From NCBI GenBank assembly GCA_036497945.1, contig DASXIN010000090.1:1-64000 (forward strand): a stretch of 64,000 nucleotides of DNA. The letters are read 5' to 3'. This DNA is from RYN-230 sp036497945. GTDB taxonomy: Bacteria; Actinomycetota; Actinomycetes; Streptosporangiales; Streptosporangiaceae. Positions 9,592 to 17,674 of this stretch are shown here, piece by piece. Position numbers and translations under genes: made by a program. How positions within the stretch are numbered: position 1 is the first letter of the stretch; each line of letters opens with the position of its first letter. The notes under the pieces were generated by a model. The model was given only the letters and a program-made list of their open reading frames with translations. It did no database searches and had not been told where the DNA came from.

Positions 9592-10281
9592 ATGGGGGTG
9601 ACGAATGTGAATGCAGCTGAATATCCGGTTTCCCAGCCAGTGGCAGGGCGTGGTGCACTGTTCGTGGAGCACCGGCTGAAGACTCCGCAGGTATCGGAGT
9701 CGGCTTACATCGCGCCGTCGGCCGTGCTGGCCGGGGATGTCACTGTCGGCCCGCACAGCCGGGTGCTATTCGGCGCCGTGATCACCGCTGAGGGTGGCCC
9801 AGTGGAGATCGGGCGGAACTGCGTAATCATGGAGAACGCGGTCGTCCGGGGTGTTCCAGGCCAGGAAACCCGCTTCGGTGACGACGTACTCGTTGGCCCG
9901 CACGCTCACCTCACCGGCTGCGTGATCGAGGGCGGCTCGCGGATCGCGACCGGCGCCATGGTATTCAACGGCGCCCGCGTCGAAACTGGAGCAGGGGTCG
10001 AGTTCAATGCAGTGGTCTACGTCAATACTGTCGTCCCGGCCGGTACGGCGGTACCGATGGGCTGGTTCGCGGGCGGACAGCCCGCCGAACTGGTGGCACC
10101 GGGAGACTGGGACCGCATCCGCGCCATCATGGGCCCGCTGGACTATCCAGGCACAGTCTTCGGGGTAGGCGCGAGCTCACTGATGCCCGACATTGCCCGC
10201 CGCTACGCTCGAGGGCTGGCCCTGCATCACCGGGATCACATTCTCCCCGACGAGCGCCACCTCCTCACCCAGGAGGACTAG
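9592..10281 (+). CDS. Gamma-carbonic-anhydrase-like hexapeptide-repeat protein
   Basis: The ~229-residue protein shows the left-handed beta-helix hexapeptide pattern (YIAPSAVLAGDVTVGPHSRVLFGAVI, CVIMENAVVRG, DDVLVGPHAHLTGCVI, SRIATGAMVFNGARV). This is the gamma-carbonic anhydrase and acyltransferase fold. His residues at GPHSR and GPHAHL are plausible metal or active-site ligands, although the usual third His is not obvious, so enzymatic activity is uncertain. Start choice is open: ATG 9592, or GTG 9607 which has a GGGGG upstream. The last four bases (CTAG) are shared with the stop codon of the convergent gene. Confidence 0.85.
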   Translation: MGVTNVNAAEYPVSQPVAGRGALFVEHRLKTPQVSESAYIAPSAVLAGDVTVGPHSRVLFGAVITAEGGPVEIGRNCVIMENAVVRGVPGQETRFGDDVLVGPHAHLTGCVIEGGSRIATGAMVFNGARVETGAGVEFNAVVYVNTVVPAGTAVPMGWFAGGQPAELVAPGDWDRIRAIMGPLDYPGTVFGVGASSLMPDIARRYARGLALHHRDHILPDERHLLTQED

Positions 10282-10565
10282 CCCACCAGGCATGAGCCCA
10301 CGCGCAGGCGGCGGCTGGCCGAGCCTGGCCGGCGGGGCGGGGTGTCGGCGACGAGCTGGCGGACCCAGCGCATGCGCTCGGCAGCCTCCTCGGGGTGGTC
10401 GCCGAACTCCTGTGCCATCCGGCCGGCGCAGCCACGAGTGCCAAACCGCCGTACGGTGGCTCTGATCGCCTCCGCCACGGCCTCGGCGTCCGGGGCGTCT
10501 GATCGCTGGAGCCCGGAGGCGAACAGTGCCTCGCACCGGGCGTCGTCCACCTTCAGCCCGGTCAT
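10278..10565 (-). CDS. Conserved actinobacterial small hypothetical protein
   Basis: The 95-residue product (MTGLKVDDARCEALFASGLQRSD...AVAEAI..TVRRFGTRGCAGRMAQEFGDHPEEAAERMRWVRQL) matches a small helical hypothetical protein that I recall being common in actinobacteria. No catalytic motif is visible. The gene ends tail-to-tail with the hexapeptide-repeat gene, and both stop codons lie in the palindromic CTAG at 10278-10281. Confidence 0.75.
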   Translation of the reverse strand: MTGLKVDDARCEALFASGLQRSDAPDAEAVAEAIRATVRRFGTRGCAGRMAQEFGDHPEEAAERMRWVRQLVADTPPRRPGSASRRLRVGSCLVG

Positions 10566-10674
10566 GGCGAGCCTCCGTATCCTCCTGGCAGGGTCAGTGT
10601 GGCAACCATCGCGGTCTGGTCCCTTCGATTGCGTTCGTTGTGCGGCGGGTCGGCTGGCACGGGCGACGACCCGG

Positions 10675-11508
10675 TCAGGCGGTCTTGCGCAGCCAGACGC
10701 CGAAGTTCTGCCCGTTGTTCCACAGCACCGGGGAGCTGATCACCACGGCACCGGCCGTAGTCCCTGTTGTGGTGTCGATGATCTGGTGGGTGGCCCACGG
10801 GCCGAAGAGCGTGCCATGAAGCCCGGAGTAGGTCGTCACGCGAGTGTCCTGGAACGCCCACAGCCGGATATCGGCCTTCGGCGCTGCCACGGTGGCGTTG
10901 TCCATGACCCCTGCCGCCTCGGCCGTCGTATAGATGACGGGAACCACATCCACGCGGACGGTCTGGCTGACGCCCTGCGTGATGTCGGTGGCGGTGAAGA
11001 AGTCGTGACCCCGCCGGTCATAGTAGACGCTGAGACGTAGCAGGCCCCCCGGGGGCGGGGCCACCCGGTACAGGTGCCCGGTGTGGAACTCCGTGCCGCT
11101 ATTCCAGCGGTAGCTGACCGAGCCAGTGCCGCCGCCCGCCGCGACACTCAGAGTCGCGGGCGGCCCCACCCGGCTGCCGAGCACCACTTCGGCGCTGCCG
11201 TTGTTGCCTGCCTGGAACTGAAGGTATGGCACCTTCACGGTGGCGGCGACGGACCGGAACATCCGGCCGCCGCCGGTCACGTAACCCGCCTGGCTAGTGG
11301 TGTAGACCGGCGAGCCCATGGACTGCGCGGCGGTGTTCGCTGAGGCCGCGGCGCCGGCCCCGGCGAAGCCCAGCGCGCTGGCCGCGATTCCCGCCGCGGC
11401 GGCAGCAGAGGTCTTGCGCCCCAAGCATCCGCCCACCAAACGCCCTTGCCCTGCTGGCCGCCCTCGCTCGATTCGCAGCCATCGTTTGGTCAGCACGGAC
11501 GTGATCAT
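10675..11508 (-). CDS. Secreted beta-rich protein, function unknown
   Basis: From ATG 11508 the product (~277 residues) opens with a basic stretch and then a long Ala/Gly hydrophobic segment (TSAAAAAGIAASALGFAGAGAAASANTAAQS), consistent with a Sec or Tat-like signal peptide. The mature part is beta-strand rich (QAGYVTGGGRMFRSVAATVKVP, AEVVLGSRVGPPATLSV, LLRLSVYYDRRGHDFFTATDIT). Its start faintly recalls G1-type glutamic endopeptidases, but the catalytic Gln/Glu pair cannot be assigned, so I do not call it a peptidase. It is divergent from the FHA regulator gene across a 180-base region holding a strong paired dyad. Confidence 0.75.
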   Translation of the reverse strand: MITSVLTKRWLRIERGRPAGQGRLVGGCLGRKTSAAAAAGIAASALGFAGAGAAASANTAAQSMGSPVYTTSQAGYVTGGGRMFRSVAATVKVPYLQFQAGNNGSAEVVLGSRVGPPATLSVAAGGGTGSVSYRWNSGTEFHTGHLYRVAPPPGGLLRLSVYYDRRGHDFFTATDITQGVSQTVRVDVVPVIYTTAEAAGVMDNATVAAPKADIRLWAFQDTRVTTYSGLHGTLFGPWATHQIIDTTTGTTAGAVVISSPVLWNNGQNFGVWLRKTA

Positions 11509-11587
11509 GGCGACCCCCCTATGTCTCATGGACGGTGCCTCACCGCCTCACCCTTCCGAGGGTGCGCAATCGGCAGAGCCGAAGAAA

Positions 11588-11619
11588 GGGGAGACCTCCC
11601 CAGGTGGGGAGGTCTCCCC
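11588..11619. promoter_or_regulatory. Perfect 14-bp inverted repeat, itself built from two near-palindromic half-sites
   Basis: The arms GGGGAGACCTCCCC (11588-11601) and GGGGAGGTCTCCCC (11606-11619) are exact reverse complements separated by four bases. Each arm is also a near-palindrome (GGGGAG..CTCCCC). It sits in the divergent promoter region between the secreted-protein gene (starts 11508, leftward) and the FHA gene (starts 11689, rightward). A two-site operator is the simplest reading. A hairpin terminator is less likely in this position. Confidence 0.6.
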
Positions 11620-11688
11620 ATGCCGGGCCGGCATTGACGCAGTAGCGGTCCGGACCTACCGTCGCGGTCAACGGGGAGGTCGGGTCCG

Positions 11689-12423
11689 GTGCTTCTGATC
11701 GTGATGCATGAGTCCGGCACCTGGCGCGCGCGGCCCGGCCAGACAATCACCTTCGGCCGGGGCACGGAGTGCACCATCACGCTGCCGGCCGGCGACCGTG
11801 GGCTGTCGCGGTCGGCGGGCAGCCTCAGCTTCCACGACGGGGCGTGGTGGCTGCGCAACGACAGTGCCGCATCGCTGCTGTACTTGTCCGGGGACCGGGG
11901 ATTCCGGGTAGACCTGCCACCCGGCATGCAGATACCGGTACAGCAATGGCACGCGAAGGTGCGGATGCAAGGCGTCTTTGACTCTTACACGCTGAGGCTG
12001 CGCCTGCCCGATCTCGATGAGGTGCCGAGCCAGGATGACACACCCGGGCAGGCCAGCCACACGATGATGCCGTTGTCACCACCGGGTACCGGTGACCACC
12101 TGGTGACGAGCACCCGGTACCGCGCCCGGCTCACCGACTCTGACCGGCTTGTCCTGGCCGCCCGGTTCGAGGAGTACCTCAGCTGGCGGCACGCGGGCGC
12201 CCCCGCGCTGCGTTCGGCGAAAGACACCGCCGAGCGGATCGGGTGGCAGCCGCACACGGTCGCCAAGCGGTGCGAGAACATCCGCGACCGGTATTCACGC
12301 CTCGGCGTTCCTGGGCTACACGGAGCCCGGGCTCTGGAAGAGCTAGCCGCGCTGCTGATCTCGACCGGCGAGCTGACCGGCGACGACCTGCGCCGCCTGC
12401 CCGCCCAGGACCGTCCAGGATGA
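11689..12423 (+). CDS. FHA-domain protein with C-terminal helix-turn-helix-like region
   Basis: Residues ~1-105 form a forkhead-associated fold (GQTITFGRGTECTITL for the first strands, then SLSFHDGAWWLRND). The usual Gly-Arg and Ser positions are present, although the third motif is atypical. The C-terminal third (ARLTDSDRLVLAARFEEYLSWRHAGAPALRSAKDTAERIGWQPHTVAKRCENIRDRYSRLGVPGL) looks like a helix-turn-helix, so this may be a phosphothreonine-responsive DNA-binding protein. The GTG start has a GGGGAGGT site ~11 bases upstream. It is divergent from a secreted protein, with the paired dyad between them. Confidence 0.8.
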   Translation: MLLIVMHESGTWRARPGQTITFGRGTECTITLPAGDRGLSRSAGSLSFHDGAWWLRNDSAASLLYLSGDRGFRVDLPPGMQIPVQQWHAKVRMQGVFDSYTLRLRLPDLDEVPSQDDTPGQASHTMMPLSPPGTGDHLVTSTRYRARLTDSDRLVLAARFEEYLSWRHAGAPALRSAKDTAERIGWQPHTVAKRCENIRDRYSRLGVPGLHGARALEELAALLISTGELTGDDLRRLPAQDRPG

Positions 12424-12563
12424 CGGCGGCCCGGACAGCGCTGGGACTCGGTCACGCGGTCAAGCGTGCGGGAATGTTGATGGGGTCGCCCGAGGGCACT
12501 GCCTGCCAGCGGCGGTCTATATTCGATCACCACGGCGTGGCGTGACGACCGGAGGCAGGACCG

Positions 12564-13538
12564 ATGAGGGCTATTGTCCAGGACAGGTTCGGGCCCCCGG
12601 ACGTCCTGCAGCTGGCGGATACCGGCCTGCCAGACGTCGGGGCCGATGATGTGCTGGTTCGGGTGCACGCCGCTGCGCTCAACCCGGCCGACTGGCACAT
12701 TCTGCGGGGGGACCCACTGGTCGCGCGGCTCATGGGCGTGGGGCTGACCAAGCCGAAGGCCCGGGTGGCTGGAGTCGACGCGGCGGGGGTGGTGGAGGCG
12801 GTTGGCGCGAACGTGCGCGGGCTGCGGAATGGCGAGGAAGTGCTCGGCTTTTGCCGGGGCGCATTCGCGGAGTACGCATGCGCCGCGGCGGACATGGTGG
12901 TGCCCAAGCCGGCGAGCCTTACCTTCGAGCAGGCGGCCGCGGTCCCTATAGCGGCGACGACGGCCCTGCGCGGGATCAGCGAGGTGGGCGAGGTGAAGGC
13001 TGGTCAGCAGGTGCTCGTCAACGGGGCCGGCGGCGGGGTGGGCACGTACGCCGTGCAGATCGCGGCGGCACTGGGTGCCGAGGTCACCGGGGTGTGCAGC
13101 ACACGCAACGTCGAACTGGTGCGCTCGATCGGCGCCGCGCACGTCGTCGACTACACGAGGGAGGACTTCACCGCCGGCCTGTCGCGGTACGACGTGATCC
13201 TCGACAACGTCAGCAGCCTCCCGCTCACCCGGCTGCGCCGGGTGCTCGCCCCGAAGGGGATCCTCGTGCTCAACGGTGGCGGTTCGCCCGGCCACGTGTT
13301 CGGGCCCGTCGCTGGCATCCTGCGGGCCGTGGTGGCCAACGCGTTCGTCTCACAGCGGCTGCGCCCGCTCCCGTCCCGGCAGAACCAGGCGGAACTGCTC
13401 GCCGTGACCGGGCTCATCGAGGGCGGCAAGCTCATGCCGGTCGTCGACCGGACCTACCCCCTGGCTGACACGGTCGAGGGTCTGCGCACCGTGGAGCAAG
13501 GGCACACGCGCGGCAAGGTAGTCGTCACCGTGGCGTGA
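12564..13538 (+). CDS. NAD(P)-dependent medium-chain oxidoreductase, quinone reductase-like
   Basis: The 324-residue protein has the GroES-like N-terminal domain (RAIVQDRFGPPDVLQLAD and VRVHAAALNPADWHILRG) and a Rossmann domain with the motif GAGGGVGTYAVQIAAALGA near residue 155. It ends in the usual family terminus (GHTRGKVVVTVA). The structural and catalytic zinc ligands of true alcohol dehydrogenases are absent, as in the zeta-crystallin/RTN4IP1 branch that reduces quinones or enals with NADPH. A GGAGG site precedes ATG 12564. It appears monocistronic. Confidence 0.9.
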   Translation: MRAIVQDRFGPPDVLQLADTGLPDVGADDVLVRVHAAALNPADWHILRGDPLVARLMGVGLTKPKARVAGVDAAGVVEAVGANVRGLRNGEEVLGFCRGAFAEYACAAADMVVPKPASLTFEQAAAVPIAATTALRGISEVGEVKAGQQVLVNGAGGGVGTYAVQIAAALGAEVTGVCSTRNVELVRSIGAAHVVDYTREDFTAGLSRYDVILDNVSSLPLTRLRRVLAPKGILVLNGGGSPGHVFGPVAGILRAVVANAFVSQRLRPLPSRQNQAELLAVTGLIEGGKLMPVVDRTYPLADTVEGLRTVEQGHTRGKVVVTVA

Positions 13539-13999
13539 GATCGGCAGGCCGTGAGGTCGCATCACCACGATCGGACCATTCTTCAAGCGGAACGCTGCCT
13601 CCGCGCGCGCGAGCCAGTGTTCAGGGCTGGTCAATCCGCGTATGGGCGTCACAGGGACGTGCGCAGCCGACGGGTGAACACTGTGGTGCCGGCGCCCTGC
13701 CAGCAGCGAGTCGCCCCAGCGCCCACACGCTTGGTCCGCCGCGCGGGAAGATCGTTTGGGCCCTTGCCCGATCTTGCTTAACGCCCGATCCGCGCGGTGG
13801 GGCGCTCGGGCACGCCGTTGAGCGGGTCCTCCGATCGCCAGTGTCTGGTCCCACCGGGGCATGGCCGCGGTGGCCTGCCCGCGGATCAGTGCCGACGGTC
13901 GCTGAGGTGGGCTGCGAACTGATGCGCCTGCCGGGACATCCGCCCGGGGCCTGGTGTGCCGTTCCGGTTACCGGTGGTGCGGGCTGCCAGGATGATGGT
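13539..13999. other. Intergenic, contains one copy of a repeated 12-mer
   Basis: These ~460 bases carry no convincing gene on either strand. One copy of TTGCTTAACGCC lies at 13774-13785 (two more occur elsewhere in the window). Confidence 0.4.
13774..13785. repeat. Repeated 12-mer TTGCTTAACGCC, copy 1
   Basis: The same 12 bases recur at 36260-36271 and 59039-59050. An A/T-containing 12-mer occurring three times in 64 kb of G/C-rich DNA is far above chance. The role is unknown. Confidence 0.5.
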
Positions 14000-14404
14000 G
14001 TGGAGGTATTGAGTAGCCGGATCCTGTTGCGCCCCGCCGACCTGGGCCGGAGTCGCCGTTTCTACCGGGACATGCTGGGCTTGGCGATCTACCGGGAGTT
14101 CGGCCCGCCGGACGACCCGGGAGTGGTGTTCTTCCTCGGCCCGGGCTTGCTGGAAGTCTCCGGGCACTCGGCTGGCGCCGCAGGACAATCGCTGATGATC
14201 TGGCTGCAGGTGCGCGACGTCAATGCCGAGCATGAGCGGCTAGCTGCGGCCGGCGTTCACATTCTGCGTGAGCCGGCCGCCGAGCCCTGGGGATTGACCG
14301 AGATGTGGATCGAGGACCCGGACGGCGTCCGGATCGCCCTCGTCGAAGTCCCCGCCGATCACCCACTACGCCGCGACGTCCGATCCTCATCGCGGGCCAC
14401 GTGA
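14000..14404 (+). CDS. VOC/glyoxalase-family protein
   Basis: From GTG 14000 (AGGA seven bases upstream) the ~134-residue product has two beta-alpha-beta-beta-beta halves. The first is SSRILLRPADLGRSRRFYRDMLGLAIYREFG..GVVFFLG and the second is LQVRDVNAEHERLAAAGVHILREPAAEPWGLTEMWIEDPDGVRIALVE. This is the vicinal oxygen chelate fold of glyoxalase I, dioxygenases and fosfomycin/bleomycin resistance proteins. Candidate metal ligands are Glu residues of the second half. The substrate is not predictable. It appears to be single. Confidence 0.85.
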   Translation: MEVLSSRILLRPADLGRSRRFYRDMLGLAIYREFGPPDDPGVVFFLGPGLLEVSGHSAGAAGQSLMIWLQVRDVNAEHERLAAAGVHILREPAAEPWGLTEMWIEDPDGVRIALVEVPADHPLRRDVRSSSRAT

Positions 14405-14575
14405 CCCGAGCAACTCGCACCATGCGTGGCAGATGAGGTCGACCTCCAGAGGCATAGAGGTCGTGTCCTGTGGGGAGGTCAAACTCGTTCATCAGCCGCC
14501 AACTGAATCGCCGACCGAGTCACGAGACCCCCGAAACTTTGGGCGGTTCAAACGGAGCTGCGCTAATGGGCGGGG

Positions 14576-15025
14576 TCAGCCCTTGGATTCGGCGGCATCC
14601 TTAAGATGCGCGAGCCAGGCGGCAAGTGAGCTGTCCAGAGCTGATTGCATCCCGGTGATGTCGGTTTCGACCGGCCCGCCAGCGAAAGACTCATCCGTGG
14701 TCACGTGGACGCCCGTGGCGGTTTCACTGAAGACCCACTCGTGGACTCCAGTGATGCCGCCGGACGTGCCGCCCCACAGCACACGGGAGCGCTCAGCCAC
14801 CGCGTAGATGGTCGAGACGACAGTGAACCCGTAGCTGGTCCATTCGAAGGAGGAAACAGGCTGGAACGCCCCATTGATATGCGCCGCAGTAATGTCGGTC
14901 TGCCAGGTCGGCCAGTTGTTGACGTCTGCGTGCAGCCGCCAGATCGTGTCCAGCGGCGCATTGATGTCGATCTCGTGGTGAGCGCGCACGGGAGCATCAC
15001 TGTCTATGCCGGTTGGGATGCTCAT
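14576..15025 (-). CDS. SRPBCC-family polyketide-cyclase/START-like protein
   Basis: The ATG at 15025 has an excellent AGGAGGTAAAG site. The 149-residue product shows the SRPBCC pattern: HHEIDINAPLDTIWRLHADVNNWPTWQTDIT at the N-terminus, a beta-sheet core (FEWTSYGFTVVSTIYAVAERSRVLWGG) and the long C-terminal helix (ALDSSLAAWLAHLKDAAES). Proteins of this fold bind hydrophobic ligands. Most members close to this one are general stress or lipid-related proteins without a known reaction. It is followed in the same direction by a DUF998-like membrane gene located upstream in transcription order. Confidence 0.85.
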   Translation of the reverse strand: MSIPTGIDSDAPVRAHHEIDINAPLDTIWRLHADVNNWPTWQTDITAAHINGAFQPVSSFEWTSYGFTVVSTIYAVAERSRVLWGGTSGGITGVHEWVFSETATGVHVTTDESFAGGPVETDITGMQSALDSSLAAWLAHLKDAAESKG

Positions 15026-15140
15026 CTTTACCTCCTCATCTCTAACGCCGTGATCACGCGATCGTAGATCATGCAACCGGGCTCGGTCAGAGAGCCAGTG
15101 GCGATTCCTGGCGAGACGTGGTGGGATACGAGGTGCGCGC

Positions 15141-15818
15141 TCACCGAGCCGGTCCATATGCGCCGGCGGCAGGGCGCGCATCTGGCTGGTTCAGCCCCGG
15201 CATGCGGCTGGACCTGGTGCCCGTCCTGGCCGCGCGGCGGCAGGACACGACCACCGTTAGCGGCCATAGCGCCTGCGCGGCGCCGAAGATTCGCTCGGCC
15301 AGGCCGGCCTGCCCGCCCCCGGTGATCAGCTCCGCGCCGAACCAGGCCAGCAGGGCCAGCAGCACCGCCACGGCTCCGGCGGACACCGCCGGCCGCAGGC
15401 CCCACGGTAGCGAAGGCTCACGCCGCCATGCCCCCGCCGGCCAGGCCACCAGCGCGGCGCACCCGGCGGCTGCCCAGATCATGTGCGGCAGCGGAAGGCT
15501 GGTCCCGGGATGCTCCGGGTTCGCCGCGACCAGCAGGCCCGCCACGGCCCCGGCCATCAGGATTAGCCGCCCCGGCGCTCTGGCCGGCCGGAGCGCAAGC
15601 CCGGTGACGAAATCACAGGCGCCAACCACCAGGAAAGTCAGCGTCATCACCCACCGGTCGGCAGCGCCCGGCGCGGCCAGCGCACTGACAGTCTGGGCAA
15701 CGGGGTCAAACGAGCGCGGCTGCAACCCGCCGGCAGCCGTCCACCCACTGACCATCAGCACCGGAGCCGCGGCCGACGAGATCACGCCCCACCACGGCAC
15801 ACCCCGCACAACCACCAC
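15141..15818 (-). CDS. DUF998-like integral membrane protein
   Basis: The 225-residue protein has six hydrophobic segments (for example WGVISSAAAPVLMVSGW, ADRWVMTLTFLVVGACDFVTGLAL, LILMAGAVAGLLVAANP, AVSAGAVAVLLALLAWFGAEL). It contains the DUF998 signature PRSFDPVAQTVSAL and the conserved HMIWAAAGCAALVAWP turn. It starts at a GTG. The function is unknown. The SRPBCC gene begins ~115 bases downstream on the same strand, so the two may be co-transcribed. Confidence 0.8.
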   Translation of the reverse strand: MVVVRGVPWWGVISSAAAPVLMVSGWTAAGGLQPRSFDPVAQTVSALAAPGAADRWVMTLTFLVVGACDFVTGLALRPARAPGRLILMAGAVAGLLVAANPEHPGTSLPLPHMIWAAAGCAALVAWPAGAWRREPSLPWGLRPAVSAGAVAVLLALLAWFGAELITGGGQAGLAERIFGAAQALWPLTVVVSCRRAARTGTRSSRMPGLNQPDARPAAGAYGPAR

Positions 15819-16311
15819 CGTAGTCGTAGGTGTAGCACGGCTCCAGCAGGCGACGGCTGCTTCGTCAGCAAGCCCTAGGTCCCGGCCGGGTCTGCTGCCA
15901 GAGGCAGTGATGCCGAAGGCGCGTTGATAACCGCACGCCGACCCGCCGTTCTACGCTTCTGGCGACAGGCATTCGGGCAGAACAGTCGGCACCGTAACGG
16001 CTGATCTGAACGAGTGCCAGGTCACGGTCGCCGCGGTCGGTCTGATGCTGGATCGACGGGCTGGGCTCCCCGACCACAAAGGACACTGCCTGAGCCCGGG
16101 CCACCAGCACAGCCGGCGACGCCGCCTGCGGCGCCTCGGCTACCGGCTCTGTGCCGTCTGTTGGCGGGAGCGACGCTGAGCGGCGATGAAATCGCGGTAC
16201 CAGCCGAAACTGGCCTTTAAGCGCCATCCCGTGCTCATCGGCGGGGTCTTCCGGCCCTTGCCTTGTGCTGCGCCAGGGCGTGTGCTTGAGGCGATAGGGA
16301 GCGGATCTTCA
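15819..16311. other. Mostly unassigned intergenic stretch
   Basis: These ~490 bases lie between the divergent DUF998 and lipoprotein genes. The only item of note is a 44-codon rightward ORF at 16045-16179 (listed separately). No RNA gene or clear promoter was recognised. Confidence 0.35.
16045..16179 (+). CDS. Possible tiny Cys/His-rich protein, 44 residues
   Basis: From ATG 16045 to the TGA at 16177-16179 the frame encodes a very basic peptide with a His/Cys spacing (DHKGHCLSPGHQH, then LCAVCWRERR). This could bind zinc. The coding-like sequence extends upstream without a start codon as far as a TGA-TAA pair near 15926. No ribosome-binding site is evident. It could also be the tail of a decayed gene. 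Confidence 0.25.
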   Translation: MLDRRAGLPDHKGHCLSPGHQHSRRRRLRRLGYRLCAVCWRERR

Positions 16312-16821
16312 GTGGGCAGCGCACCCAGAACCTTGGGCATCATCGCAGCGGCCGCCCTGACGGGCGGTCTGGCGGCGTGCGGTACGCCCGGCCAGAGCGC
16401 TCACCCGGCTGCGGCCAGGCCGCCCAGCGCCGCTGCCGTCCCAGTGCGGGTCCAGTCGGACGTAATCGGCTGGTCCGGGATGGTTGCGCGCCCTCACGTC
16501 ATCTACGTCGGCATGGGCGGGGCGCCGATTGCCCGGCGGCTGGCCTGGCGGCACTGGGGGAGCCCCCGAGCATGGGCGAGCGGCACGCTCGACATCTACT
16601 GGCCCCAGCCAGGTCCCATATCCGGCTGGCGCCCGGCCACCTACACCGTCACGGTGCGCCTGGAGGATATCGGGACGCACCACGGCCAGCCGTCCTACCG
16701 GAAGATGGCCTATAACTACGTCAACCGCCGGGGTATCGCGAAGTCCCTGCACTTTGCGTTCTCCGCCCAGCCGGGCGGATCGGCTCCAAGCTGGAACCCA
16801 ACCAGGCCAGGAACGGCCTGA
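16312..16821 (+). CDS. Putative lipoprotein, C-terminus probably altered
   Basis: From GTG 16312 the protein has a short basic N-terminus, a hydrophobic segment and a lipobox (TLGIIAAAALTGGLAACG, cleavage before Cys), so it should be lipid-anchored outside the membrane. The ~120-residue mature part (VIGWSGMVARPHVIYVGMGGAPIARRLAWRHWGS and YTVTVRLEDIGTHHGQPSYRKMAYNYV) is not a family I know. The frame ends inside sequence that abuts an integrase relic. The last ~20 residues may therefore come from a recombination joint, and the original protein may have been longer. Confidence 0.65.
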   Translation: MGSAPRTLGIIAAAALTGGLAACGTPGQSAHPAAARPPSAAAVPVRVQSDVIGWSGMVARPHVIYVGMGGAPIARRLAWRHWGSPRAWASGTLDIYWPQPGPISGWRPATYTVTVRLEDIGTHHGQPSYRKMAYNYVNRRGIAKSLHFAFSAQPGGSAPSWNPTRPGTA

Positions 16822-16829
16822 AGACACGG

Positions 16830-17223
16830 GTGCTGCGGGTGTGCGGCAAGGGAACGAAGGTCGTCCTGATCCCGCTGCCACCAGCGGTCGGCCGGGCCAT
16901 CGACCGCCCGATCGGCACCCGCTCCCGCGGCCCCGATCCTGCTCGGCAGCCGCCGTGCCCGGATGGACCGCCACGTTGCCGCCCGCCGCCTGAAGCGCCT
17001 GGCTGAATCTGCTGGCGTGCAGATCACCGGGCCGCACCCGCACGTGCTCCGCCATACCTTCGTCACCACCATGCTCGATGCGGGCGTGGACCTCCGGGAC
17101 GTCCAGATCGCCGCCCGCCACTCTGCCCGCAAGAACCTCGACCGCCACCCGAACTACATCCTGGCTGCCAACCTGGCCACCGGCACCCGACCGAGCCTGC
17201 GTCGCCTGCGGCCTCAAGCCTGA
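16830..17223 (+). pseudogene. Decayed tyrosine recombinase (XerD-like), catalytic Tyr segment deleted
   Basis: The reading frame at 16830 gives VLRVCGKGTKVVLIPLPPAVGRAID, and after one extra C near 16937 the next frame gives MDRHVAARRLKRLAESAGVQITGPHPHVLRHTFVTTMLDAGVDLRDVQIAARHSARKNLDRHPNYILA. The HxLRH box and the later active-site His (AARHS) remain. The segment that normally carries the catalytic Tyr (DPRTTMRYDRARKNL-like) has collapsed to SARKNL. The N-terminal half and the first active-site Arg are missing too. The remnant cannot recombine DNA and marks an old mobile element next to the lipoprotein gene. Confidence 0.85.
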
Positions 17224-17674
17224 GAGACGTCCGGCATTGCCGAATAGCGGACGTACGTCCCAAGAGCCGGAGTAGTGCAAAAGGCCATTGCCCGGAGGCT
17301 GGGGCGTGACGCAATCCCGGCGGTGTTTCCTAGCGCACCGAATGCGCCTGGATGCGGCCGAACTTAGCAATATCGGGGGAGTGGCTGTCGATAATCGTAC
17401 GAAATCTGAAATAATATGACAAATTACCCACCATCAGCGGGCGCGGCCCACGGTCGCACCTGTCACCTTAGTCACCCTCCTGACTCCAGAGCCACTGTCC
17501 CATTTAATGCAAAAGCGCCCCGCAGTGCCTTTGGTGACCATCAGGTAGCAGTATTTGACTATTTCTTGATGTATACACGGTGTTTCATTGCATGGGCGAT
17601 GGTCCAGGGAGTAGCGTCCGAAACCTCTCCCCCCCCGAACATTCACCGCACTAGCTCATGTGAAGGGGAGCACG
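17224..17674. other. Intergenic, A/T-richer than its surroundings
   Basis: This is 450 bases between the integrase relic and the ScyD-like gene. The stretch at ~17380-17600 is unusually A/T-rich for the window (for example around 17395-17425 and 17550-17590). It may represent the promoter region of the secreted protein or foreign DNA from the decayed element. No gene was recognised. Confidence 0.4.

Noticed and set aside
10675..11508. G1-type glutamic endopeptidase
   Set aside because: Only a vague resemblance at the N-terminal strand; the catalytic Gln and Glu cannot be assigned.
11985..13295. 436-codon minus-strand frame opposite the FHA and quinone-reductase genes
   Set aside because: Shadow of two real genes; the product is disordered and rich in Arg, His and Pro.
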